Of a stretch of 64,000 nt of DNA, positions 9,861-17,710 are shown piece by piece. Origin of the DNA: Streptomyces sp. SID8352. Its GTDB lineage: Bacteria > Actinomycetota > Actinomycetes > Streptomycetales > Streptomycetaceae. Each line of letters opens with the position of its first letter. Position 1 is the stretch's first letter. Location: positions 1-64,000 of the forward strand of contig NZ_WWGX01000047.1 of assembly GCF_009862265.1 (NCBI RefSeq), written 5' to 3'. The notes beneath the pieces are model-generated. The model searched no databases and was not told the DNA's origin. It saw only the letters and a program-made list of their open reading frames with translations. The position numbers and the translations under genes are program-made.

Positions 9861-10844
9861 ATGCTGCTCGAAGTACGCGACCTGCACGTGGAGTTCCGCA
9901 CCCGCGACGGTGTCGCCAAGGCCGTCAACGGCGTCAGCTACGCGGTCGACGCCGGCGAGACCCTCGCCGTGCTCGGCGAGTCCGGCTCCGGCAAGTCCGT
10001 CACCGCCCAGACGATCATGGGCATCCTCGACGTCCCGCCGGGCCGGATCACCTCCGGCGAGATCCTCTTCGACGGCCGGGACCTGCTGAAGCTCAAGGAG
10101 GACGAGCGCCGCCGGGTGCGCGGCGCCGGGATGGCGATGATCTTCCAGGACGCGCTCTCCTCCCTCAACCCCGTCCTGACCGTGGGCGAGCAGCTCGGCG
10201 AGATGTTCACCGTGCACCGGGGGATGTCCCGCAAGGACGCCCGCGCCAAGGCCGTCGAGCTGATGGACCGGGTGCGCATCCCCGCCGCCCGCGAACGCGT
10301 CCGGCAGTACCCGCACCAGTTCTCCGGCGGCATGCGCCAGCGCATCATGATCGCGATGGCGATCGCCCTGGAACCCAGGCTGATCATCGCCGACGAGCCG
10401 ACCACCGCCCTGGACGTCACCGTTCAGGCCCAGGTGATGGACCTGCTCGCCGAGCTGCGCCGCGAGTACCGGATGGGCCTCATCCTCATCACCCACGACC
10501 TCGGCGTCGTCGCCGACGTGGCCGACCGGATCGCCGTGATGTACGCGGGCCGCATCGTCGAGACCGCCCCCGTCCACGACATCTACAAGGCCCCGGCCCA
10601 CCCGTACACCCGGGGCCTGCTGGAGTCCATCCCGCGCCTGGACCAGAAGGGCCGGGAGCTGTACGCCATCAAGGGCCTGCCGCCGAACCTCACCCGCATC
10701 CCCTCCGGCTGCGCCTTCCACCCCCGCTGCCCCATGGCCCAGGACGTCTGCCGCACCGACGTGCCGCCCCTCTACGAGGTGACCGGGGCGGACGCCGAGC
10801 GGGGCAGCGCCTGCCACTTCTGGAGGGAGTGCCTGAATGGCTGA
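9861..10844 (+). CDS. Peptide ABC transporter ATP-binding protein (DppD type)
   Basis: A 327-residue ATPase. Walker [10 protein letters not shown] lies at about 38-46, the signature SGGMRQR at about 153-159, Walker B with [11 protein letters not shown] shortly after, and a THDLG switch. The oligopeptide C-terminal domain has the cysteine cluster GCAFHPRC. The ATG at 9861 follows the permease stop by 9 bp, and its last 8 bp overlap the start of the next ATPase, so the two ATPases are coupled. Confidence 0.95.
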   Translation: MLLEVRDLHVEFRTRDGVAKAVNGVSYAVDAGETLAVLGESGSGKSVTAQTIMGILDVPPGRITSGEILFDGRDLLKLKEDERRRVRGAGMAMIFQDALSSLNPVLTVGEQLGEMFTVHRGMSRKDARAKAVELMDRVRIPAARERVRQYPHQFSGGMRQRIMIAMAIALEPRLIIADEPTTALDVTVQAQVMDLLAELRREYRMGLILITHDLGVVADVADRIAVMYAGRIVETAPVHDIYKAPAHPYTRGLLESIPRLDQKGRELYAIKGLPPNLTRIPSGCAFHPRCPMAQDVCRTDVPPLYEVTGADAERGSACHFWRECLNG

Positions 10845-12372
10845 GGCGAACCGGTCCACCACCGAACCGCTCCTGGAGGTGCGCGGGCTGGTCAAGCACT
10901 ACCCGCTCACCTCCGGCGTCCTCTTCAAGAAGGAGGTCGGCGCCGTCAAGGCCGTCGACGGCGTGGACTTCGTCCTCGGCCGCGGCGAGACCCTCGGCAT
11001 CGTCGGGGAGTCCGGCTGCGGAAAGTCCACGGTCGCCAGGATGCTCGTCAACCTGGAACGTCCCACGGCGGGCGAGATCCGCTACAAGGGCGAGGACATC
11101 ACCCGGCTCTCCGGCCGCGCCCTCAAGGCGGTGCGCCGCAACATCCAGATGGTCTTCCAGGACCCCTACACCTCCCTCAACCCCCGCATGACCGTCGGCG
11201 ACATCATCGGGGAGGCCTACGACATCCACCCCGAGGTGGCCCCCAAGGGCGACCGGCGCGCCCGCGTCCGGCACCTCCTGGACGTGGTCGGCCTCAACCC
11301 GGAGTACATCAACCGCTACCCGCACCAGTTCTCCGGCGGGCAGCGCCAGCGCATCGGCATCGCGCGCGGGCTGGCCCTGCGCCCGGAGATCATCGTGGCG
11401 GACGAGCCCGTCTCGGCGCTCGACGTGTCGGTGCAGGCCCAGGTGATCAACCTGATGGGGCGGCTCCAGGAGGAGTTCGAGCTGTCCTACATCTTCATCG
11501 CCCACGACCTGTCCATCGTGCGGCACATCTCCGACCGGATCGGGGTGATGTACCTGGGCCGCATCGTGGAGACCGGCCGCGACGCCGAGATCTACGACCA
11601 CCCCACGCACCCGTACACCCAGGCGCTGCTCTCGGCGGTGCCGGTGCCCGACCCGGACGCGCGCGAGCACCGCGAGCGGATCATCCTCGCCGGTGACGTG
11701 CCGTCCCCGACCAACATCCCCTCCGGCTGCCGCTTCCGCACCCGCTGCTGGAAGGCGCAGGAGCGCTGCGCGCTGGAGGTCCCGCTGCTGGCTGTGCCCG
11801 CCGTGTTCCGGGACACGGAGGGGCCCGCGGCGCACGACTCGGCGTGCCACTTCGCGGAGGAGAAGCGGGTGGTGCCGCCGGAGGACGCGGGGCTGGGCCC
11901 CGCCCCGAGCCCCGCTTCCGCCCCCGCCCCCGACACTGCCCCGCACGGTGCGCACCGGGAGGACGTCGGGCCCGGCCCGGCCGGGGGGCGGGACGCGGGC
12001 GCGGAGGGCGCCGCGGAGGGCGGCACGGACGACCGGACGGACCGCCCGGGGCCGGGGACCGGCGGGGAGCCGGACGACGGCGCCGGGCCGGGAGGGGGCG
12101 CGGGGCCGGGTTCCGCCGCCGGGCCGGAGGACGGTGCCGGGCCGGGTTCCGCCGCCCCGCGGGGCGATGCGGCCGGGCCGGGCGGCGGTGCGGGACCGGC
12201 GGGCGGTGCGGGGCACGGTGGTGCAGGGCCGGCCGGTGACCGCGGTGAGCCCGGCCCCGGTGCTGGCGGCGCGGGGGAGACGCGGGGCGGGGAAGGCCCG
12301 GAGAACGGCCGGGAGGGCCCCGGCGGCGCTCCCAAGGCCCCCGGGGAGGACGGGGGCCCGGACGGGCGCTAG
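10837..12372 (+). CDS. Peptide ABC transporter ATP-binding protein (DppF type) with long disordered tail
   Basis: A 511-residue protein. Residues 1 to about 346 are a normal OppF/DppF ATPase: Walker [10 protein letters not shown] at about 54-62, signature SGGQRQR, Walker [12 protein letters not shown], switch AHDLS, and the cysteine-bearing C-terminal domain ending near CHFAEEKR. After that come about 165 residues made almost wholly of Gly, Pro, Ala, Glu and Asp, with short recurring units such as GAGPG. Family members normally stop near residue 350. The frame has no stop until 12372 and GC-rich third positions continue, so the tail is probably translated, but its function is unknown. A frame extension after loss of the ancestral stop is the main alternative. 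Confidence 0.92.
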   Translation: MAEANRSTTEPLLEVRGLVKHYPLTSGVLFKKEVGAVKAVDGVDFVLGRGETLGIVGESGCGKSTVARMLVNLERPTAGEIRYKGEDITRLSGRALKAVRRNIQMVFQDPYTSLNPRMTVGDIIGEAYDIHPEVAPKGDRRARVRHLLDVVGLNPEYINRYPHQFSGGQRQRIGIARGLALRPEIIVADEPVSALDVSVQAQVINLMGRLQEEFELSYIFIAHDLSIVRHISDRIGVMYLGRIVETGRDAEIYDHPTHPYTQALLSAVPVPDPDAREHRERIILAGDVPSPTNIPSGCRFRTRCWKAQERCALEVPLLAVPAVFRDTEGPAAHDSACHFAEEKRVVPPEDAGLGPAPSPASAPAPDTAPHGAHREDVGPGPAGGRDAGAEGAAEGGTDDRTDRPGPGTGGEPDDGAGPGGGAGPGSAAGPEDGAGPGSAAPRGDAAGPGGGAGPAGGAGHGGAGPAGDRGEPGPGAGGAGETRGGEGPENGREGPGGAPKAPGEDGGPDGR

Positions 12373-13534
12373 AGGGGCCTCCAGGGCGCGGGAAGGGCGT
12401 TGTGCGGGCCCGGCGGCGGGACCGCCGCGGCACGGCTCGGGCGCGGTCCCGGTGCGGCGACCCCTTCCCGGCGCGGCGGGCCAACTCCCTAACGGGCGGC
12501 GGCAGTCCCGCAGGAGCCGACGCGCCTACGGCGGGGGAGGGGCTGAGGACGTGCGCCCGGCCGGTGCCGCTGCCGGAGCGACTCCTCAACCGGCGTGGGT
12601 GGTTCCGGTGCGGGTGTACCCAACCTCTGGTGTCAGGGCGGATGTTGGGATGTCCGTGCGCAGTGGGTCGACTCCGTCACAGGTGTGGGCAGTCCCGCAG
12701 GAGTGGATGCGCTTATGGCGGGGGAGGGGTCGCGGAGGTGCGCCCGGCCGGTGCCGCTGCCGCTGCGACTCCCCGACCGGCGTGGGTGGTTCCGGTGCGG
12801 GTGTGCCGAACCCCTGGCGTCAGGGCGGATGTTGGACGTCGTGCGCGGTGGGTGGACTCCCTTACGGGCGGGGGTAGCCCCGTAGGAGTGGATGCGCTTA
12901 TGGCGGGGGAGGGGCCGCGGAGGTGCGCCCGGCCGGTGCCGCTGCCGGAGCGACTCCCCAACCGGCGCGGGTGGTTCCGGTACGGGTGTACCCAACCCCT
13001 CGCTCCAGAGCCAACGTTGGGACGCCCGTGCGTGCCCGGCCCCGCAGCCTGCACCGAATTCCCTGGCGCGGGCATGGTGGGCCTCCCGCGCGCGCCCGGC
13101 CCCGTACTCACCGTCACCGGTACCGGCCTTCGCCCCGGCTCGGGTTGTCCGGGACAGCGAGCCCGGCCCCGGGGTGCTCCGCCCCAGGCGCCCCGGGATC
13201 GCTTTCGCCTGCTTCCGGACCGGGAGCCCGGGTCCGGGTTCGCCGCCCGGCGTTCGCCTTGGCCCGGGGCCCGCCCGAGGCCGGAAGTCCGGTTCCGGGG
13301 CCGCCCGGGAGCGGGCCGTCCCGGATTCGCGTCCGCCCGGCCCCGGGGCGGAGGGCCCGGAGCCGGGGCCGCCCCGCCCGGCCCCGCGTCCGCCCCGGCT
13401 CGGGGACCGACCGGGACCGATGGCGTCCCGGCCCGCGTCCGCCTCGGTGCCGGGCGGCGCCCGGGACCGCCCGGGCGCCGGCCGCACCCCCGGCGTCCCG
13501 GCCGTTCCCTCCCCACCCCGGGGGGCCGGGTCCG
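12373..13534. other. 1.16-kb non-coding spacer with tandem repeats
   Basis: This lies between the stop of the rightward peptide-import operon and the 3' end of the leftward S9 peptidase gene, so it is downstream of both. Its first part holds three 186-bp tandem repeats (entry below). The remainder, about 13040-13530, is extremely C/G-rich and simple in composition. Open frames through it on both strands change frame between repeat copies and show no conserved protein, so I see no gene here. Confidence 0.75.
12484..13040. repeat. Three imperfect tandem copies of a ~186-bp non-coding repeat
   Basis: Copies begin at 12484, 12671 and 12856 (each with ACTCC) and the third fades out near 13040, giving periods of 187 and 185 bp. 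Shared blocks include GTGCGCCCGGCCGGTGCCGC, a GGCGGGGGAGGGG block and TGGGTGGTTCCGG. Because the period is not a multiple of three, no single protein can be encoded through the copies. In copies 1 and 3 the six-base arms CCCAAC and GTTGGG flank a loop of about 19 nt, although the loop differs between the copies; copy 2 has a decayed version. Confidence 0.88.
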
Positions 13535-15676
13535 TCAGGCGGGCCCGGTTTGCGTCCCGCCCAGCCCGAGGGACCGCTTCAGGAAGTCCACCTGGAGCAG
13601 CAGCAGGTTCTCCGCGACCGACTCCTGCGGCGTCATGTGCGTGACACCCGACAGGGGCAGCACCTCGTGCGGGCGCCCGGCCGCCAGCAGGGCCGAGGAG
13701 AGCCGCAGGGAGTGCGCGACCACCACGTTGTCGTCGGCGAGCCCGTGGACGATCATCATGGGCCGGTGCGGCCCGGCCGCGTCCACCAGCCCCGCGTCGT
13801 CGATCACCGAGTTCCGCCGGTAGACCTCGGGCTGGGCGTCGGGCAGCCCCAGGTACCGCTCCTCGTAGTGGGTGTCGTAGAGCCGCAGGTCGGTGACCGG
13901 GGCGCCGACGACGGCGGCGTGGAAGACGTCCGGGCGGCGCAGCGCCGCCAGCGCGGCCAGGTAGCCGCCGAAGGACCAGCCGCGGATGGCGACGCGGTCC
14001 AGGTCGAGCGGGAACTCCCCGGCGAGTGCCCGGAGCGCGTCCACCTGGTCCTGGAGCGCGATGGCGGCGACGTCGTCCCGGATCGCCTTCTCCCAGGCGG
14101 GGGAGCGGCCCGGGGTGCCCCGGCCGTCGGCCACGACCACGGCGAAGCCCTGGTCCGCGAACCACTGCGAGGTCAGATGGGCGTTGTGGGCGGCCACCAC
14201 TCGCTGACCGTGCGGACCACCGTAGGGGTCGAGGAGCACCGGCAGGAGGGCGTCCCCGCGGTGGTCCGACGGCATGAGCACGGCGCACGGGATACGGCGT
14301 GCGCCCCCCTCCGTGAACGTGACACGCGGGGACAGACCGGGATTCTCGGCGTGCGAGGCGACGACCGCCACCGTCCTGCCGCCCCGCAGCACCCGGACCC
14401 GGGCGCCCGGCCGGTCCGGGGTGGCGGAGACCAGGACCGTGACGTCACCGGAGCGCACCGCCGAGTGGACGCCGGGCTCCTCGGAGACGCGCTCCACGCC
14501 CAGTTCGTTCACCCGGTACACGTGCACCTCGCCGGTCTCCGGGACCGCCGCGCCCTCCCCGGCCGACGCGGTGACCAGCACGTCGTCGTCGGAGACGTCC
14601 AGCACCGCCCGCACGTGCAGCTGCGCGCCCGTCAGCGGGCGTTCGCCGACCGCCAGGACCCGGGCCCCGCCCTCGTCCGCGATCCGCACCAGACGGCCGG
14701 AGGGGCTCCAGCACGGGACCCCGGGGAAGAGTTCCAGCCAAATCGGGTCCTCGTCGGCGTGCACCATCCGGGTCGCCCCGGTCCCGGTGTCCACGGCCAG
14801 GAAGAGCTGGCTGCGCTGGTCGCGCGCCTGGACGAGGAGGAGCGGCGCACCCGCCGCCGACCAGTGCACCCGGGCGAGGTACGGGTACCGCGCCCGGTCC
14901 CAGAGCACCTCCAGACGCGTACCGTCCAGGCCGGCCAGGAACAGCCGCACCTCCGCGTTGGGCGTCCCGGCCGCCGGGTAGGCCACCTGCCGCGGCGCGC
15001 TTCCGGGATCGGCCGGATCGGAGATCCACCAGCGCCGCACCGGCGTGTCGTCCACCCGCGCCACGAGCAGCCGCTCGGAGTCCGGGGCCCACCAGAAACC
15101 CCGCGGGCGGCCCATCTCCTCGGCCGCGACGAACTCCGCGAGCCCCCAGGTGACGCCCTCGCCCTCCGGCTCCGCCAGCGCCCGGTCGCCCTCGCCGTCC
15201 GCGCCCACCACCCGCAGGGCACCCCGGGCGACATAGGCGACGTGCCGTCCGTCGGGGGCCGGGCGGGGGTCGATCACGGGGCCCGGGGTGCGCAGGGCGC
15301 GGGCCTCCCCGGACCGCAGCCCGGCCGTGAACAGCCGCCCCGACAGGGCGAAGGAGGCCAGCTCGGCGGCGGCGTCGACGGCGTAGCCGACGATCCCGGC
15401 GCCCCCCTCGCGGCTGCGTTCGCGGCGGGCGCGCTCCTCCGGCGACAGCCGCTCCTCGGCGCCGCCGAGCAGGGCCCGGGGATCGGCGGCCACCCGCTCG
15501 GTGCCGGTGGCGGTGTCCAGCACCCAGAGGGAGTTGGCACGGTCCGTACCGGAACCGGAGCGGAGGAAGGCCACCCGGGAACCGTCGGGCGCCACGGTGA
15601 ACGAACGCGGCGCGCCGAGCGTGAACCGCTGGGTGCGGGCGTGCCGTCGGGGGAAGGACTCGGACTCGGTCGTCAT
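13535..15676 (-). CDS. S9 family prolyl oligopeptidase (dipeptidyl-peptidase IV-like)
   Basis: A 713-residue serine peptidase: an N-terminal beta-propeller (about 20-430) followed by an alpha/beta hydrolase catalytic domain. The nucleophile is Ser568 in GWSFGGY, the likely acid is Asp648 in HGLADDNV, and the base is His680 in SGVTHMT, all in the order expected for DPP-IV-like enzymes. No signal peptide is seen, so it is probably cytoplasmic and trims proline-containing peptides, perhaps those taken in by the adjacent importers. I chose the ATG at 15676 because the propeller begins soon after. The frame remains open upstream to 15994, but that part overlaps the neighbouring divergent gene. Confidence 0.92.
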   Translation of the reverse strand: MTTESESFPRRHARTQRFTLGAPRSFTVAPDGSRVAFLRSGSGTDRANSLWVLDTATGTERVAADPRALLGGAEERLSPEERARRERSREGGAGIVGYAVDAAAELASFALSGRLFTAGLRSGEARALRTPGPVIDPRPAPDGRHVAYVARGALRVVGADGEGDRALAEPEGEGVTWGLAEFVAAEEMGRPRGFWWAPDSERLLVARVDDTPVRRWWISDPADPGSAPRQVAYPAAGTPNAEVRLFLAGLDGTRLEVLWDRARYPYLARVHWSAAGAPLLLVQARDQRSQLFLAVDTGTGATRMVHADEDPIWLELFPGVPCWSPSGRLVRIADEGGARVLAVGERPLTGAQLHVRAVLDVSDDDVLVTASAGEGAAVPETGEVHVYRVNELGVERVSEEPGVHSAVRSGDVTVLVSATPDRPGARVRVLRGGRTVAVVASHAENPGLSPRVTFTEGGARRIPCAVLMPSDHRGDALLPVLLDPYGGPHGQRVVAAHNAHLTSQWFADQGFAVVVADGRGTPGRSPAWEKAIRDDVAAIALQDQVDALRALAGEFPLDLDRVAIRGWSFGGYLAALAALRRPDVFHAAVVGAPVTDLRLYDTHYEERYLGLPDAQPEVYRRNSVIDDAGLVDAAGPHRPMMIVHGLADDNVVVAHSLRLSSALLAAGRPHEVLPLSGVTHMTPQESVAENLLLLQVDFLKRSLGLGGTQTGPA

Positions 15677-15682
15677 ACCCCG

Positions 15683-15688
15683 ACCATA
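15683..15688 (-). promoter_or_regulatory. Putative -10 for leaderless S9 peptidase mRNA
   Basis: TATGGT on the minus strand ends exactly 6 nt before the ATG at 15676 and there is no Shine-Dalgarno sequence. This is the geometry of a leaderless transcript starting at the initiation codon. No convincing -35 is visible. Confidence 0.4.
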
Positions 15689-15896
15689 TTGGCCGTGCGC
15701 CCCCTTGTGCGGCTGTGCGCCGAGCGATGCGCGCGTACGGATAGTTATGATCACTAGCGCACAGTGGGTATCAACTGGGTGCCCGCCGTGTGGATTTATC
15801 TGCTTCAGTGGTGCGCAGCGGGTGTGTTCCACAGGAGTTCCGATAGTCCGACCGCGTCCGACCCCCTGTCCCTGGGTTCTTTGGAGGTGAGCCGCC

Positions 15897-16091
15897 GTGG
15901 CACTCTCGATTTCGGCGGTGGTGCTGCTGGCGATCATCGTCTTCCTGCTGGTCAAGAAGTCAGGACTGAAGACGGGGCATGCGGTCATCTGCATGCTGCT
16001 CGGCTTCTACCTGGCCTCTTCGACCATCGCACCCACGATCAGCGAGCTGACGTCGAACATCGCGGGGATGATCGGAAACCTCAAGTTCTGA
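15897..16091 (+). CDS. Small conserved membrane protein
   Basis: A 64-residue protein starting at GTG, with a TTGGAGGTGAG ribosome site. One N-terminal hydrophobic helix (about 3-18) is followed by a dibasic KKSGLK turn, a second hydrophobic segment around HAVICMLLGFYLASS and a polar tail. It would therefore form a small hairpin in the membrane. Similar small proteins occur across Streptomyces, including on plasmids, but I do not know a function. It is divergent from the S9 peptidase and lies 48 bp before mshB. Confidence 0.8.
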   Translation: MALSISAVVLLAIIVFLLVKKSGLKTGHAVICMLLGFYLASSTIAPTISELTSNIAGMIGNLKF

Positions 16092-16127
16092 GGTGTGCCC
16101 GCGCCCGGGCGGCTCCGCCGTGCCTCA

Positions 16128-16133
16128 TAAGCT
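16128..16133 (+). promoter_or_regulatory. Putative -10 for leaderless mshB mRNA
   Basis: TAAGCT ends 6 nt before the mshB ATG at 16140. The G-run between them is too close to the ATG to serve as a ribosome site. The layout matches a leaderless promoter; no clear -35. Confidence 0.4.
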
Positions 16134-16139
16134 GGGGGC

Positions 16140-17117
16140 ATGACGGAACTGCCCGCCCGGCGTCTGCTGCTGGTGCACGCGCACCCGGACGACGAGTCGA
16201 TCAACAACGGCGTCACCATGGCCCGGTACGCCGCCGAAGGCGCCCGGGTCACCCTGGTGACCTGCACGCTCGGCGAGCGGGGCGAGGTGATTCCGCCCGG
16301 CCTGGCGCATCTGAGCGGCCCCGCCCTCGGCGGGCACCGCAGGGGTGAGCTGGCCGAGGCCATGCGCGCGCTCGGCGTGGCGGACGCCCGGCTGCTCGGC
16401 GGACCCGGCCGGTACGCCGACTCCGGGATGATGGGCCTGCCCGACAACGACGACGCCGGCTGCCTCTGGCAGGCCGACGTCGACGAGGCCGCCGGGCTGC
16501 TCCTCGACGTCATCCGCGAGGTGCGCCCCCAGGTCCTGGTCACCTACGACCCCGACGGCGGGTACGGCCACCCCGACCACATCCAGGCCCACCGCATCGC
16601 CATGCGCGCCGTGGAACTGGCCGACGAGGCGGGCTGCCCCGTCGCCAAGGTCTACTGGAACCGGGTGCCGCGCGGCGTCGCCGAGGACGCCTTCGCCCGG
16701 CTGCGCGAGGAGCTGCCCGCCCTGCCGTTCGACCGGGCGGCCGACGTCCGGGACGTGCCGGGCGTGGTGGACGACGGGCGGATCACCACCGTGATCCGCG
16801 GCGAGGGCACCCCTCACGCCGCCGCCAAGGCCGCCGCGATGCGGGCGCACGCCACCCAGATCACCGTGGCGGGGCCGTACTTCGTCCTCTCCAACGACCT
16901 GGCGCAGCCGATCCTCACCACCGAGTACTACGAACTGGTGCGCGGTGGGCGGACCGGTGGACGCGACGGCGCCGCACGGGAGAGTGATCTCTTCGAGGGA
17001 ATCGCCGCGGACGCCGGCACCGGCCCCGCCCCGGACGGCGGCCGCCCCGGCGGCCCCGGCGGCCCCGCCCCGGACGGCGGCCCCGGCACCCCGTCCCCGC
17101 GCGGGGCGGCGTCGTGA
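16140..17117 (+). CDS. mshB: N-acetyl-glucosaminyl-inositol deacetylase MshB (mycothiol biosynthesis)
   Basis: A 325-residue zinc deacetylase of the PIG-L/LmbE family. It removes the acetyl group from GlcNAc-Ins in the second step of mycothiol synthesis. The metal motif AHPDDES (14-20) is at the N-terminus, and a second motif, GHPDHIQAH, lies mid-protein and supplies the remaining His ligand. The mycothiol deacetylase assignment over the mycothiol S-conjugate amidase Mca rests on the [11 protein letters not shown] context and on gene order, which matches mycobacterial and Streptomyces mshB. The C-terminal 40 residues are a Gly/Pro-rich tail. The last 4 bp overlap the next gene. Confidence 0.93.
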   Translation: MTELPARRLLLVHAHPDDESINNGVTMARYAAEGARVTLVTCTLGERGEVIPPGLAHLSGPALGGHRRGELAEAMRALGVADARLLGGPGRYADSGMMGLPDNDDAGCLWQADVDEAAGLLLDVIREVRPQVLVTYDPDGGYGHPDHIQAHRIAMRAVELADEAGCPVAKVYWNRVPRGVAEDAFARLREELPALPFDRAADVRDVPGVVDDGRITTVIRGEGTPHAAAKAAAMRAHATQITVAGPYFVLSNDLAQPILTTEYYELVRGGRTGGRDGAARESDLFEGIAADAGTGPAPDGGRPGGPGGPAPDGGPGTPSPRGAAS

Positions 17118-17551
17118 GCACGCGCGACGCGCACGACGGACGCGACGCGCACGGCTCCGCGCTGGCCCGGCCGCTGCGCGCGCCCTCCCCCGGGCGGGTC
17201 GCCCTCCACCTGGGCCTCTTCCTCCTCGGCGCCGTCGTCGGTGTCGCGGGCGCACTGGTCCAGCCGGCCTGGTTCCCCGGCGGGCTGCTGCTCGCGCTGG
17301 CCGCCGAAGCCGGGCTCTGCCTGGGCGCGGGCCGCGCCACCGGCGGCCGGGCCGGGGCCGTCGCGCCCGCCGCCGGATGGGCGCTGGTCGTGGTGCTGCT
17401 GACCGCCAGCCGCCCGGAGGGCGACTTCCTCTTCGCCGCGGGAAGCGGCTCCTATCTCTTCCTCCTCGGCGGCATCGCCGTGGCTGTGATGTGCGCCACC
17501 CTCGCCCCCGTGCGGCGACCGGACGGCGGGACCGCCCGACTTGGGAAGTGA
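17114..17551 (+). CDS. Four-helix membrane protein (DUF6113-like)
   Basis: A 145-residue protein starting at the GTG of GTGA, overlapping the mshB stop by 4 bp, so it is translationally coupled to mshB. After a polar N-terminus of about 30 residues there are four hydrophobic segments, for example [15 protein letters not shown] and [13 protein letters not shown]. Members of this unknown family sit next to mshB in other actinomycetes. A role linked to mycothiol is only suggested by position. Confidence 0.85.
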   Translation: MSTRDAHDGRDAHGSALARPLRAPSPGRVALHLGLFLLGAVVGVAGALVQPAWFPGGLLLALAAEAGLCLGAGRATGGRAGAVAPAAGWALVVVLLTASRPEGDFLFAAGSGSYLFLLGGIAVAVMCATLAPVRRPDGGTARLGK

Positions 17552-17694
17552 CCCGGTGTTTCGGCGCCGCCCGGGCGCGCGCGTCCCCCGGGGGTTTCCC
17601 CAGCGGTCATGGGAAGCGCGTCAGAAGTGGCCAGTATGGTGGTGCGCGCCGCCGAGCCGCCCGCAGTCAGGTGTGACGGGCGGTGGAGCCAATC

Positions 17695-17710
17695 GGGAGA
17701 ACCTGCCTTG
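17695..17710 (+). promoter_or_regulatory. Ribosome site deciding a TTG start
   Basis: GGGAGA (17695-17700) lies 7 nt before TTG at 17708. No ATG or GTG upstream in frame has such a site, so TTG is taken as the start of the YoaR-like gene. Confidence 0.6.

Noticed and set aside
12484-13040. CRISPR array
   Set aside because: Units of 186 bp in direct contact with no short repeat/unique spacer alternation, and no cas genes nearby.
12402-13823. Open frame running through the 186-bp repeats
   Set aside because: The repeat changes frame between copies and the frame then runs antisense into the S9 peptidase, so it cannot be one protein.
12633-14288. Minus-strand open frame covering the repeats and the end of the S9 peptidase
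   Set aside because: It is in a different frame from the peptidase catalytic domain and is Arg/Gly/Pro-rich noise.
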